In this document: piece by piece, positions 1 through 10,801 of the stretch | Position numbering within the stretch: position 1 is the first letter of the stretch | How the letters are laid out: every line of letters starts with the position of its first letter | Source of the DNA: Flaccisagitta enflata | Taxonomy: Eukaryota > Chaetognatha > Sagittoidea > Aphragmophora | NCBI GenBank assembly: GCA_965153355.1 | Contig: OZ231126.1 | Span: 34,534,001-34,598,000, forward strand | Direction of reading: 5' to 3' | DNA length: 64,000 bases | Translations under genes and position numbers: made by a program | The notes under the pieces: model-generated | What the model saw: only the letters and a program-made list of their open reading frames with translations | Database searches by the model: none | Told to the model about the DNA's origin: nothing

Positions 1-173
1 AGGTAATATGATTAAGAAATTCTTGTGTATTTGGTTTTCCCAATAAATGTAACTAATTTTGTAATTTTCACTATACAATACAATGCAATAATAAAAGAAA
101 TAATCATGAAATAACCAAATGGAAGTAAAAAAAATCAGCATTCAAGATTCTGAGAACAGAAGAAGTAAAAGTG

Positions 174-516
174 TTAAATAAAAAGAAGAAGAAGAAAAAG
201 AAAATAAAGATTAAGTGAAAGTGAAAGTGGGTAAAGGATAAAGAAAAGGAAGAGGAAGAGGAAATTGTGAGAGTCTAAGTGACTGAAAAAAAGAAGAAGA
301 GGAGGAAAAATTTGAGGAGTAGGAGGAGGAAAAAGAAGAAGAAAAGATAGAAAAATTTTGGCGGGTAAAGAATAAGGGAGAGGAAGAGGAAGAGTTTGAG
401 TGAGTAAAAGTTTAAGAAGAGGAGGAGGAAGAAGAAGAATGCACATCTGTTAAGGAGGCAGTGAAAAGCTAGAGGGGATGAAGAAGAGGATAAAAATAAT
501 AGAAATATAGATAAAA

Positions 517-569
<53 letters not shown>

Positions 570-580
570 AAAAAAAAGAG
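174..580. repeat. Purine-rich GA/GGAA tract
   Basis: Irregular AAGAAG/GAGGAA sequence ends in a pure (GA)n run at 523-566. Open frames on the opposite strand are Leu/Phe/Pro low-complexity and are not genes. Confidence 0.8.
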
Positions 581-581
581 A

Positions 582-777
582 TGGCCGGATATACAGCTAC
601 CCTAGTGGCATACGGGTGGGCAGGGGCAGTGATAGAGAAGGTCAATGACGCATTTAGGCAGGAGCAATGAGCTCAAAAGGCTCAAAAATGCCCAAAAAAA
701 TGGGGACCGACTGACCAACCAACAGATGGATGGACGGACGGACAAAGCGAGGTGTAGAATCGCGTAGCATGCGACTA
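582..777 (+). mobile_element. Hairpin-ended HINE-like element
   Basis: Complete copy of the subfamily with AGTCGCG-type hairpin: ATGGCCGGATATACAGCTAC at the head, GACCGACTGACCAACC run, and TCGCGTAGCATGCGACTAAA at the tail. Confidence 0.75.
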
Positions 778-838
778 AAAATGAAAGAGAGAAGGAGAGA
801 AAGAGAGAAAGAAAAAGAAAAAGAGAAAGAGAGAGACA

Positions 839-887
<49 letters not shown>
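839..887. repeat. (CA)n microsatellite
   Basis: About 23 uninterrupted CA dinucleotides follow a GA-rich stretch at 781-838. Confidence 0.9.
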
Positions 888-888
<1 letters not shown>

Positions 889-1440
889 AACAAAAATAAA
901 CAAAAATAAACAAACATAGCTAAAAAATCTAACAGTAGCTATAAAAAAAAACAAAGAAAAAGATAAAAATATCTATATGCAATATTTATTTAATCCAATT
1001 TAAGAAATCATTATAATGTATGAATTATTATCAATTCTTAGTTTATCAATATTATGTTTGTTTGTTAGTTTGCCTGCTTAACAGATATGCTCATCTTTTG
1101 ATTTGCAAACTGGCCATTTTGATAACAATAAATCCAAATTTGACGGTTTGGTTAACAATTTATCTTTTTTTTATAATGACATTGTATTGTACAAAAAACA
1201 TAATTGATTCATTTATTCATAGTTAAGAATAAAACACCTGGTAGCCTTTTTTATTTCTACCAATTACATTTTTTTTAGTGTCATATCATATCAATTTTAT
1301 ATCTATAGTCAAGGGTTTTTATGTAAGTATTATAACTATATTTTTCTATTTGAAAGATATTCATTTTTATTACTCAGGATTCTTGTGAATCAAGTACTAT
1401 TGAAATTGAAGTTCTTCTTTATTATGATATTAGATAAAAT
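888..1440. other. AT-rich stretch without recognised features
   Basis: Unique-looking AT-rich sequence with no supported exon. The 68-codon + frame at 1020 is hydrophobic with no splice context. Confidence 0.5.
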
Positions 1441-1461
1441 AATATATGCTTTAGTAGATGT

Positions 1462-1665
1462 GGTAATGGAAGCGGAAGCGGAAGCGGAAGCGGAAGCGAT
1501 AAAAAAAATTGAAATGGAAGCGGAAGCGGAAGCGGAAGCTTAAAAAAATTTTTAAATGGAAGCGGAAGCGGAAGCAAAAAAAATTTATTGAATGGAAGCG
1601 GAAGTGGAAGCGGAAGCAAAAAAAATTTTAAAAATGGAAGCGGAAGCGGAAGCGGTCCAAAAATT
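1462..1665. repeat. GGAAGC hexamer clusters
   Basis: Five blocks of (GGAAGC)2-5 are separated by A-rich spacers containing AAAAAATT. The opposite frame reads Leu-Pro repeats. Confidence 0.85.
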
Positions 1666-1949
1666 TGGCGCTTCCACATCACTAGCCAGTGCTATGATGT
1701 AAGCTCACATGATTAGATATTTGTTTATTTGCTGCCGGGCTCGCTGTTTTTCCATCGGGCTCAGTAAAATTGTGCAGAGAGAGCCCGACTGGCTCTGTCA
1801 AAAAATTCACTAAAAAAAGGCCTGCCCATATGCTCGATCAGGGCCGAGTGTGGGACGGGATCCTGACAGATTTTGCCATTTTTGACCTCAGAAATGGATT
1901 CTACGGATTGAAAACCTTATAATATCAATCCTCAAATCCACTGACTTAT

Positions 1950-2130
1950 CAACTTGGGTTTCTGTCACTTTTTTGGACCCCAAGAAGAATAAGAAGATGA
2001 AGTAGAACATTTGACGCGGGGGACACAATATTGCGGACGGGTGGGAAGGAACACACACACACACACACCCCCACCCACCCAACACACACACCCAACACAC
2101 ACACACCAACCCAACACACACGCAACTCTA
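1950..2130. repeat. Element fragment with CA/CCCA-rich run
   Basis: Starts with the GTCACAATATCGTTGCGGAC type of hairpin-element head in diverged form at 2017-2050, then an imperfect ACAC/CCAACAC run. Confidence 0.5.
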
Positions 2131-2252
2131 TAAGAGGCTTTGTCCGTCGGTTGGTCGGTCTGTCCGTCACGCTCAAGTTGAAAAGTATGAAAACGAGATT
2201 TCTGCCCCTGCCCACCCGTCTGCAACTGATGGCTGTGTATCCAGCCTTGTTT
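2121..2252 (-). mobile_element. Hairpin-ended element, TTGCG subfamily
   Basis: Reversed copy: CGCAACTCTATAAGAGGCTT at the left, CAACTGATGGCTGTGTATCC and GCCTTGTTTC at the right. The outer half of the hairpin is lost to the CA-rich repeat. Confidence 0.65.
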
Positions 2253-2261
2253 CATATTTTT

Positions 2262-2535
2262 CGACTCATGACTCTGACCGACGGACCGACAAAGCCTTGT
2301 TTAGAGTTGCGTGTCCGCAACTAAAAAGAGGAAGAGCGAGTGACATGGGGGTCACAATATCGTTGCGGACGGGTGGGCGGGAGCATACCACCCCCTCCAC
2401 ACCCTCGCCCTCCCCATACATGTACACACAAACACAGACCGGTAGCGTTTTCGCACTTTTCAACTCGATCATCGCGGACCCACGGACCAACGGACCGACA
2501 AAGCCTCTTAGAGAGTTGCGCGTCCGCAACTCAAA
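2262..2535 (+). mobile_element. Two adjacent TTGCG-subfamily copies
   Basis: A 3' fragment (2262-2327, ending TTGCGTGTCCGCAACTAAAA) is followed by a copy whose head is GGGTCACAATATCGTTGCGG (2341-2535). Confidence 0.65.
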
Positions 2536-2623
2536 TGTGGGAGGAAGGAACGGAAAAGACAAGCAGGCATGGCAAGTAGGTTTGCGTCTCGACAGCTCTC
2601 AGTAGAGAAAGATGTAGAGAAAC

Positions 2624-2795
2624 AAGGCCGGTCCGGATACACGGCTACCCTCGTCGCGTGCGGCTGAGCAGGGACAGTGACTGAAAAGTTAACTTGGGCT
2701 TTTAGGCAGGGGCAGTGAGCTCAAAAAGCTTAATTTAAGCGCCAAACCAACTGACATAGCAGGGTGTGAAGTCACGTAGCACGCGGCTAGAAATG
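2624..2795 (+). mobile_element. Hairpin-ended element, TCGCG subfamily, decayed
   Basis: GGATACACGGCTACCCTCGTCGCGTG at the head, shortened tetranucleotide run, tail CACGTAGCACGCGGCTAGAA with two changes in the stem. Confidence 0.65.
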
Positions 2796-2799
2796 GTGG

Positions 2800-3280
2800 C
2801 AAGAAATAAGAGGTTCAAGCAGGAACGGTTGGTCAGTATGCATTTTTGTCGGTAATCTCCTTGTAAGTCACAGGGAAGAACCGAATTGATCAAATATAGC
2901 CAATCAGCTAAAAATCGGCGTTAAAATGTTTGTATGTTCATTGCTCATAACAGTTTTCGCCGTTAAAATGCCCACTTGATGGCGCTGGGTTCAATAACGG
3001 CGAAAACTCCTCAGCACACCTTCCTGTTATTGAACAAATTTCAGTACTTCTTGATAGAAATAGATGATTATACCCTTTTTAAGACGGGTAGATCGTCGCT
3101 GGCAAGTTTGATTGTCAAAATTTGTTTTGGAAGCTCCTAACGACTCTTTACTGCGATTACTACATTATGCAAATTAGGAAAATGATTAGGAGATTTTGCG
3201 GTTGCTGTTGCGGTTGCGTGTTATTATGAGGCTCTATCGTATTTATCAAATGCTTAAACTATCCGTCAATGAAAAAGGAA
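2800..3280. other. No recognised gene
   Basis: Mixed-composition sequence with a short inverted motif (TTTTCGCCGTTAAAATG and AACGGCGAAAA around 2950-3010). No exon is supported. Confidence 0.4.
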
Positions 3281-3828
3281 GGACGGAAAGAAAGACGGAC
3301 AGAAAGAAAGAAAAAAAGAAAGAATGAAAAAAAGAAAGAGGGAAGGAAAACGGAAACCGTCAGAAAGAAATGAAACAGGGAAAACATTAAGGAAGAAAGG
3401 AAATAAGAAAGAGAGGAAAATGGAAAGAAAGGAAGAAAGGAAAATGTGAAGGAAGATAGGAAGACAAAAAAGAAAAAAGGAAAACGTAAAGTAAGAAAAA
3501 CGTTACGGAAAAGTTGCGCAGGAGCAGTAATGCGAAAACCGTTCGAAATTCAAAAATGTGATGACCGACCGACCGACCGACCGACCGACAAGGCAAGATG
3601 GAGAGTCGCGTGTTCGCGACTGAAAAGGAAAATGTGAAGAAAGAAAGATAGGAAATGGAAAAAAAGATAGAAAGGAAAATAGAAAGAAAGGAAGAGAGGG
3701 AAATGGAAAAAATGGAAGAACGGAAAAAAAGAAAGAGGAAAACAGAAAGAAAGGAAAATGGGAAGAAAGGATGAAAGAAAAATGTAAAGAATGAGAGAAA
3801 GTAAAATGTAAAAAAAAGGAAGAAAAGA
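3270..3828. repeat. GAAAGGAAAA purine tract
   Basis: Imperfect AAAGGAAAAYGGAAAGAAAGGAAG repeats with a hairpin-element copy embedded at 3510-3633. The long - strand open frames here are Ser/Phe/Leu low-complexity. Confidence 0.8.
3510..3633 (+). mobile_element. Hairpin-ended element, 5'-truncated
   Basis: Begins at the GCAGGAGCAGTAATGCGAAA block, with (GACC)5 and the tail GTCGCGTGTTCGCGACTGAA. Confidence 0.65.
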
Positions 3829-3830
3829 TA

Positions 3831-4449
3831 CAGTACCTTCCGAGCAAACCCGGTTAAAACTGGAGGACTAATTTTTGTTATTTTAATTTCATTTCCCAAA
3901 CTTCATTTTTTGCATCAAATTTAATTAAAAGATACTTAATTCCTTGAACATATTTGGCTGTCAAAAAAAATAACTCGTGAAATCAAAGTGCATGAAGACA
4001 TTAATATTGAGTGTTCTAACCCAGACTGTTGGATTCGGCAGAAAATTTTACCTATCCTAGATTACAAGAACAGCTTAGTCAGACAATTATTTCAGATTTT
4101 ATGGCCATTTAAAGTTTTTAAGGACAATTGTCCAAAATCATTTTGAGACAATTGTCCTTAAAAACTTTAAATGGCTGTAAAATCTGAAATAATTATCTGA
4201 CTGAGCTGTTCTTGTAGTCTGGGATAGGTAAAATTTTCTGCCGAATCCAATGGTCTGGGTTAGAACACTCAATATTGATGTCTTTGTGCACTTTGATTTC
4301 ACGAGTTATTTTTTTTGACAGCCAAATATGTTCAAGGAATTAAGTATCCTTTAATAAAGTTATGTACAAAAAAATGAAGTTTGGCAAATGAAATTAAAGT
4401 AACAAAAATTAATCCTCCAGTTTTAGCCGGGTTTGCTCGGAAGGTACTG
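3831..4449. mobile_element. Foldback MITE, Tc1/mariner type
   Basis: Near-perfect inverted arms of about 300 bp meet near 4140. Ends read CAGTACCTTCCGAGCAAACC and its complement, flanked by TA on both sides (3829-3830, 4450-4451). CAGT ends plus a TA duplication fit Tc1/mariner. No transposase is present. Confidence 0.85.
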
Positions 4450-4673
4450 TAAAGAAAGGAAAACGTAAACGTAAACGATGGAAGAAAGGAAAATGTAAAG
4501 AAAGAAAAAAATGAATAATCAAAAGATAAGAAGGAAAACGGACAGAAAGGAAGAAAGGAAAACGTAAATAAAGAAAAACAAAGGGAAGGATAAAAGGAAA
4601 ACTTAACGAAAGAAAGAAAAATTGTAAGAAAGGAACAAAGCAAAAAAGTAAAGAAAGAAAGAAAGAAAGAAAG

Positions 4674-4723
<50 letters not shown>

Positions 4724-5187
4724 GAAAATGGAAAGAAGAAAAGGAAAACAGAAAGAAAGGGAAAAAACCGAAAAGAAAGGAAGAACAGGACACAGGCAGA
4801 AAAAGAATGTAGGAAAACGGAAAGAAAGAAAGGAAAATGGAACAAAAGGAAGCACGGAAAACGTAAAAAAAGGATGCAAAGAAAATGGAGAGAAAAAAGG
4901 AAAGGGGAATGAAGGGATGGAGGTAAAACGGAAAGAAAGGAAAAGAGGATAACATAAAGAAAGGACAGAAAGGAAGAACAGAAAATGGTCAGAAAGGAAA
5001 ATGGAAAGAAAGGAAGAAAGGAAAACGGAAAGAAACGAAAACGGAAAGAAAGGAAAACAAAAGGAAAGACAGAAAGGTAAACGGAAAGAAAGGAAGAAAG
5101 GTAAACGGAGGGTAAAGAAGAAAGGTAAACGGAAGGAAAGGAAGAAAAAAGAGAGAAAAAAAGGAAAACGGAAGAAGAGAAACAAGT
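4450..5187. repeat. GAAAGGAAAAC purine tract, continued
   Basis: Same satellite-like purine sequence as 3270-3828, with a pure (GAAA)n core near 4645-4722. The Tc1-type foldback at 3831-4449 splits what was one tract. Confidence 0.8.
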
Positions 5188-5420
5188 GACGCAGGGTCAC
5201 AATATCGTTGCGGACGGGTGGGCAGGGGCATCCAACCCCCAGCCTCACCCCGATCACACACCCCCATCTCCCCTCCAACACACTCACACACAAACAATTC
5301 CAACTGCAGCATCCTAAAAACATGTTTTTCGCGTTTTCAACTCGAGCATGATAACTCAAACGTGACGGACCGACGGACAGACGGACAAAGCCTCTTATAG
5401 AGTTCCGTGTCCGCAACTAA
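5188..5420 (+). mobile_element. Hairpin-ended element, TTGCG subfamily
   Basis: Head GGGTCACAATATCGTTGCGG, a CCCCCAGCCTCACCCC-rich insert, (GGAC) run, tail GTTCCGTGTCCGCAACTAAC with one stem mismatch. Confidence 0.7.
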
Positions 5421-5431
5421 CAATGCCGGAT

Positions 5432-5946
5432 TCGGGTGTGTCAATATGCAAAAGATCTTTTGATCAGCTCATCATCATCAGGGAGTATGAAGACACTAAT
5501 TACAAGACACTTACCGTTTTTATTTTTTTCAATTTCAATCATCTTCCATTTTTTTAGCGCATGTAAAGATTGTCAAAAATATATATATTTTTAGCGACTG
5601 CACCCAGTTTTGTTGAAAATAAGACTAATAAATCATTTTGAAAATTATATTTTTTTCTATTACTAAATCATCTTGTATCAAAGCAGAAGATTTTGATTAA
5701 TTTTTTATAGTATAAAGAATAACAGATCCAATGTGTTTTGATTCTTTTCTTTGTCATCAATAATCCAGGTGCAAAACCAGCTGCACTACAATATACAAAT
5801 TAGGGGCTAAATGGGGATTTACAAAAAAATGGAAGATGAATGAAATTTGGAAAAAGAAAAACGGTAAGTATCTTGGAATCAATGTCCCAACAATCCCTGA
5901 TGATGACGATCTGATCAAGAAACCTTTTGCATATTGACACACTCGA
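5432..5946. mobile_element. Foldback element with 9-bp duplication, copy 1
   Basis: Ends TCGGGTGTGTCAATATGCAA and its complement, with arms of about 250 bp. ATGCCGGAT is duplicated at 5423-5431 and 5947-5955. A 9-bp duplication suggests a Mutator-like element. It landed in the head of a hairpin-family element. Confidence 0.8.
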
Positions 5947-6122
5947 ATGCCGGATACACGGTCATCAGTTGCGGACGGGTGGGCAGGGGCGGAAATACGT
6001 GTTTTCCCAATGTTTTACTCGATCATTACGGACGGACGGACGGAAGGAAGGACGGACGGACCGATGGACAGACCGACGGATGGACAAAACCTCTCATAGA
6101 GTTGCGTGTCCGCAACTAAAAA
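5947..6122 (+). mobile_element. Hairpin-ended element, TTGCG subfamily
   Basis: GCCGGATACACGGTCATCAG then TTGCGGACGGGTGGGCAGGG, a (GGAC)n run, and a perfect TTGCG-TGTC-CGCAA hairpin. Confidence 0.75.
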
Positions 6123-6310
6123 CGGAAAGGAAGAGAGGGAAACGGAAAAAGATAAGGGAGGGAAAACGGAATAAAAAGAAGAAAGAAAATCGTAATGAAA
6201 AGAAAAAAAGAAAAGGAAAAGAAGAGAAAATGGAAAGAAAAGAAGAGAAAATGGAAAAAAACAAGGCCGAGTACATGGGCCAAGACGGCGCGCCGGGCGT
6301 TATAAATTCT

Positions 6311-6470
6311 TAGACCTATCCTTGGCTCCATCAGACCTATCCCTAGCTCTTTCAGACCTATCCCGAGCTCTATCTGTCCTGTCCTGAGCTCTATCAGACC
6401 TATCCCGAGCTCTATCAGACCTATCACCAGACCTATCCTACCTATCCCCAGCTCTATCAGACCTGACCGT
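6311..6470. repeat. Tandem repeat, about 21 bp (CAGACCTATCCCGAGCTCTAT)
   Basis: Seven or so imperfect copies of a GACCTATCC...AGCTCTATC unit. Some units are shortened. Confidence 0.75.
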
Positions 6471-6769
6471 AGCTGAATATTTTAGTGAATGAAATGACGA
6501 GTACCATCAATGATGAACGAAATTTTTTTTCAATTGATTTCAAACATTTTTAGCGATTTTTCATTCGAGCGTGACCGACGGATGGATGGACGGACAGAGC
6601 CTCTTGAAGTGGTGCTATGGTGCAATCTTCTACTCTCTCCATTTTCTTATTCTTTCTCTAGTTGCCGAGCCGACTTCTGAGATCATCTATATTCTATAAG
6701 CATGACTGTCAGTCTTTCTTTTTCGCTTTCTTCCTTCGACTTTCTCCTTTTCATTTTCATTTTCTTTAA

Positions 6770-6955
6770 AAGAGGCTTTTTCCGTCTGTCGGTCTGTCTG
6801 TCCGTCAGTGTATTAGACTGTGGTGATCAAGTCTTAAAGAGGAAAAACAAGCGTTTTTGAAACTATTTTTGGATGTTTGGGTGTGGAGGTGGGAGTTTGA
6901 CGCCCCTGCCCAACCGTCCGCAACGATATTGTGACCCCGCCTCACTTATTCTTCT
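6770..6955 (-). mobile_element. Hairpin-ended element fragment
   Basis: AAGAGGCTTTTTCCGTCTGT, (GTCT/GTCC) run, then CCGTCCGCAACGATATTGTG at the reversed head. The outer hairpin is missing. Confidence 0.6.
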
Positions 6956-7245
6956 TCTGCACACCTATCTTTATCTTATTCTCCTTTATCTTCTTTATTT
7001 TCATCATCTTCATCTTCTTCTTCTTTATCATCTTCTTCTTCATCATCTCCTTCTTTGTTATCTTCTTTATCATCTCAATCATCTTAATCATCGTTATCAT
7101 TTGCATCTTCATCTTCATCTTTATCTCCATCATCATCTTCATCCTCTTCTTTCTCTTTATCTTCTTCCTCCTCTCTCTTCTTCCTCTTCTTTCTCATTCT
7201 TCTTTTTCATTCTTCTTTCTCTTTCTTCTTTTCCCTCTCCTTATC
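6955..7245. repeat. Pyrimidine-rich TTC/ATC tract
   Basis: Runs of TCATCTTCTTC type. The + strand open frame of Phe, Ile and Leu is an artefact. Confidence 0.75.
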
Positions 7246-7512
7246 CTTTATAGATGCGTCCTCGCATATAATAGGCTCTGTCTGTTGGTCGGTTGGTTGA
7301 GTAACAAATTTATTAAAAACATCGAATTCATGAATTTTTATCAACAGAAAAGTGGTGTTGATCAAGTGAAAGAAGCATACATCTGTTAATTCATTCAATA
7401 AATCATTTATTCTTTCGTAAGTGACTTTCATAAAAGACCATTTATAAAAAACATTCATTCATAAAAAATATTTATGCAAAGAGGACGCATCTTTGGCCTA
7501 CTTGGCCTTGTT
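7246..7512 (-). mobile_element. Hairpin-ended element, ATGCG subfamily
   Basis: AGATGCGTCCTCGCAT hairpin at the left. At the right AGAGGACGCATCTTTGGCCT then GGCCTTGTTC, so the same word lies inside the 5' end in inverted order. Confidence 0.7.
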
Positions 7513-7523
7513 CTTCTTTTTGG

Positions 7524-7890
7524 GCAGCGACCCCGAAGGGGACGAAGTTCTGTAGGACACAGGGGGACTTCGACTTCTTTTTGTCTGTCATTCCGTTTGT
7601 CCAGCCCTCAGAACAGTCCAGTCTAAAATAGGCCATCTCAGGCCTCAAATTGGCCCTTTCGAAACCAAAATTCACCCTCTCAGGCTTCAAATTGGCCCTA
7701 ATAGACCTCAGATCTGACCTCAGATCAAGCCTCAATCAGCCATCAACCCTCAAATCTACCCTCTCAAGCCTCCAATCAGCCCTCTCGGGCATTAAATCGG
7801 TCCTCAAAGACCTCCAATTTGCCCTCCCAGGCTTCAGGAATGACGGACGAACTTAGTCCCCCGGAGTTTTACAAAACTTCGTCCCCTGCC
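7524..7890. mobile_element. GGGGAC-ended repeat element
   Basis: Inverted ends GGGGACGAAGTTCTGTAGGA and its diverged complement near 7860-7889. The interior is CCCTCTCAGGCCTCAAATTGG-type 20-mers. Confidence 0.65.
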
Positions 7891-8163
7891 CTGCTCCCCC
7901 TTTCTCTAAACTGGTGTATATGAGCAAAATGGTAAGGAAGAATCTTTAAGCGTCTGAGGTTGGGATAGTGGCTTTGAGAATCAATTTTGGTCAAGAAGCT
8001 GGTGTTTAGGCTTCGATAATGGTATTTTGACCTTGAGGCTGGGATTTGAGGAACTTAGGCTTCAGGCTGTGGTATGGGCCTCAAAACAGGTTTCAGCCTT
8101 ATGTTCATTCATCAATCATAAATTACCAAGTCGTTAGAAAATTATCTTCCCTTTCTCTTTCAG

Positions 8164-8333
8164 GTTATGAAGTGATAGCTAAAAATCCATTTGTCGACAT
8201 CTACCGATGCTCCGCGTTCCGCCTAGAAGCTCTGACTCCGGGGGTTATGATGATCGACGGAGAGGCTTTCCATCATCTCGACGCGGTACAGGGAGAGATC
8301 ATGAAGGGCGCCGCGTCTGTCATCGCTGGATGA
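8164..8333 (+). CDS. sphk: Sphingosine kinase, last coding exon
   Basis: This exon encodes the C-terminal end of a sphingosine kinase, the lipid kinase that phosphorylates sphingosine to sphingosine-1-phosphate at cell membranes. The acceptor is a pyrimidine tract ending in TTTCAG at 8163. The first two bases complete a split codon (phase 1 intron), followed by 54 codons and a TGA at 8331-8333. The translation contains CSAFRLEALTPGVM, then IDGE, then VQGEI and a short tail ending VIAG. This matches the closing beta-sandwich of SPHK1/SPHK2 (AFRLEP...VDGE...Q). The catalytic N-terminal domain is not in this exon, and I found no upstream exon in 1-8163, so earlier exons lie outside the window or were missed. 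The frame stays open upstream to 8046, but that part is intron. Ceramide kinase and diacylglycerol kinase tails look different. Confidence 0.82.
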
Positions 8334-8451
8334 ACCATAACACGCTCAGTAACATGACTAGTCACGCGCTCAAATGTTCACACGCGACAATGACATCGAT
8401 GACACCAAGAGATTAATGCGGTTACTATTTTGTAGTCCCTCCATTAAACTC

Positions 8452-8457
8452 AATAAA
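8452..8457 (+). promoter_or_regulatory. Poly(A) signal of the sphingosine kinase gene
   Basis: A canonical AATAAA lies 119 bases after the stop codon, so the 3' UTR would be about 140 bases. It supports 8164-8333 as a true terminal exon. Confidence 0.6.
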
Positions 8458-8559
8458 ATATCTACGCACTTCAGCCGTTTTCCCGAGTAGTCATCACTTT
8501 CGCCGCATAATTGGCCAAAACTCGCGCGACACTGACCCTAGGGTAGTTTTTGAGCCAAG

Positions 8560-8624
8560 ATGTATCCTATCGATTTCTGCAACTATCTATCAGTGTCGCC
8601 TTTCAGCTCACAAGAAAAAACGAG
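8560..8624 (+). CDS. Possible first coding exon, unknown protein
   Basis: An ATG at 8560 opens 21 codons plus two bases (MYPIDFCNYLSV, then SPFSSQEKT) and stops at a good donor, GAG|GTATGA, at 8625. It lies just downstream of the sphingosine kinase poly(A) signal, in a stretch with several CpGs (8470-8545) that could be a promoter. I recognise no family and found no second exon. A chance open frame is quite possible. Confidence 0.2.
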
Positions 8625-8822
8625 GTATGAAATTAGTACCATTTCTTTATTGTCTGTTAAGAGAACTCAAATCCGGGTAGCGACAAAAGTTCAACGAAAC
8701 AAATCACAACCGCTTGTAACCGGATTCAACTGAGCGTAATAAATAGTTGTTGGGCCACTGAATGGAAAAAGAAGGCAGAAGGTGACTACTCTCTTTCACG
8801 GAGTCAAGGAAAAAGCCCTACC

Positions 8823-9418
8823 ATCTTGGAAATAAATATACGGACACCTAACCATGATAATAGCAGCTAAACTTTCATATCCAATAAAACAATGAAAGCA
8901 GATCCATAAACTATGACAAAAAATCTTCCATTCAAGACCAAGCAGAGCTTGGTAGCTCAATCCGTTTCCAAATGAGAGCGTTTTGAAAAAAACTAATTTC
9001 ACCAAAATCTTATTTAGAGGTTTTCAGTTCATATCTTCAAAGGACAACCTACATTGAAATAGCTCTCAAATCTAAACGGATTGAGCAAGATCATTCCGCT
9101 TGATCACATTTTTGACAAATTTTTCTATTGTTGAAAAAATGGACGACTGCGACTGTAGTTAATCATAATGCCCTGAAATTATCTAATAATAAAAGAAAAC
9201 AAAACTGATTCTTTGATTTTTTTGTTGCTTTTTGAGAGGCAAAGGATACACGGATTCAAGATGAAAAATCATAGACAAATCTCATAAAAAATCAGAACAG
9301 AAGCTCTTGATAGATCAAAATACCATATGACTAAAAATTTAATAATTTGGGCATATACTTCATTCAGTGAATGAAAAAGCTAACTTTTCTCCAGCTGTCC
9401 GTATGTTTATTTCCAAGG
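8823..9418. repeat. Imperfect foldback
   Basis: CTTGGAAATAAATATACGGA at the left pairs with TCCGTATGTTTATTTCCAAG at the right. Inner arms are only partly matched. Contains CTCAATCCGTTT words shared with 19140 and 43740. Confidence 0.45.
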
Positions 9419-9429
9419 TAGTAGGTAGA

Positions 9430-10005
9430 AATAAACTGTAGGTCGAAATAAACCCTTAATCGAAATAAATTGTCAAGACTCCTGACTTGGTGAAATAGGT
9501 TTTTTAATACAATAGCTACAAAATAAAAACAAAAATTAAAAAATTGGTTTGGAAATATCGAATTTATAGCCCGATAATAGAAAAAATTATTCATATGCAT
9601 TTTTTAAACTAAAATATCTTTATGTATTTGTTTAAACTAAAAAAAGTTCCAAAAGTTAAAAAAAAATATCTGAAAAGTGGGGCTACAGTTGTTGCACAAA
9701 TGGCTTTACCCTTTTGTCTTTGTTATAAACCATTCTTAAATGACCTTTCTTCATGATTTTTTGCTAATATTTAGCTCTTATATACAAAATAGATCTTAAA
9801 ACAAGCTGGTAAAGATCCAAGCATGTGTATTTTAACAGTAATTACGCATTGTTTTATAGTTTTTCAAGTTTTGACAATAGTTTCAACAAAATATAGTTTT
9901 TCGACTTTTATCTGTTAAATATCACGTCAAACTTACATCAAGGGGTCAAGACATTGGCAAAGCAACTATTGCATAGAAATACATATTTTTTACCTATCAT
10001 TTCAA
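9430..10005. other. AT-rich stretch without recognised features
   Basis: No exon, repeat end or RNA gene is supported. Confidence 0.4.
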
Positions 10006-10007
10006 TA

Positions 10008-10183
10008 CAGTAGAACCCCGCAATAACAGCCTCGCTTTTAAAGGTTCCCCATTAATAAAGGTTAATATTTTGAGGTACAAAATGGTAGTTTTTAATGTGA
10101 TTTCACCTCTCTTTAAAGATTATCCTGAGATAAAGGTGAAAAATCTTTAGTCCCAATGGGACCGATGAGGCGAGGTCCTACTG
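10008..10183. mobile_element. Short MITE, Tc1/mariner type
   Basis: CAGTAGAACCCCGCAATAAC at the left and GAGGCGAGGTCCTACTG at the right, flanked by TA. A second copy of the family at 10535 shows the same internal sequence, confirming it as a unit. Confidence 0.8.
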
Positions 10184-10801
10184 TATTTCCAAGCCATTTT
10201 CTGTTTGCCCTAAATCTATAACTCGCGCATAAAAAAACACTATTCACCTAATCAGGAGTCTTGACATTTTGTTTCAACCTAAGGATTATTCCAGGACGCC
10301 GTGCTCTCTAAGCTTAATTGAGGAACACAGAAATTGCTTCCAGCAGGCGAAGAAAGTAATAGGCTTTGCATCCATTAACGTTGAGCATAAAGTATTTCTA
10401 GTTCTCTAAAAACATGCAGATCTCTAAAAACATGCAATCTTTTTCATAATTTAAGTCTTTTTTGTTTGCACAATAGGTCATTACAACTAACTTGGCTTTT
10501 CTATCTTTGTAATAATGACCCGTTACCAGCACTACAGTAAAATAGTGAAACCCCGCAATAACAGCCCCGCTTTTAAAGGTTCCCCATCAATAAAGGTCAA
10601 CATTTTGAGATCCCAAATGGTAACTTTTAATGTGATTTCACCTTCAGGTTATCCTGAGATAATGGTGAACAAGGCCAAAAACACGGCAGGACAGTCGCGG
10701 ATGGTTGGGCAGGAGCAGTAACGCAAAAAACGCTCGCTATTCAGAAATGTGACCGACAGACGGACGGACAGATGGATTGACCGACACGGCAAGGTGTAGA
10801 G

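Noticed and set aside
4409-5416. 335-residue - strand frame rich in Phe, Leu and Ser
   Set aside because: Translation of the GAAAGGAAAA purine tract; it also crosses a transposon end and a hairpin-element copy.
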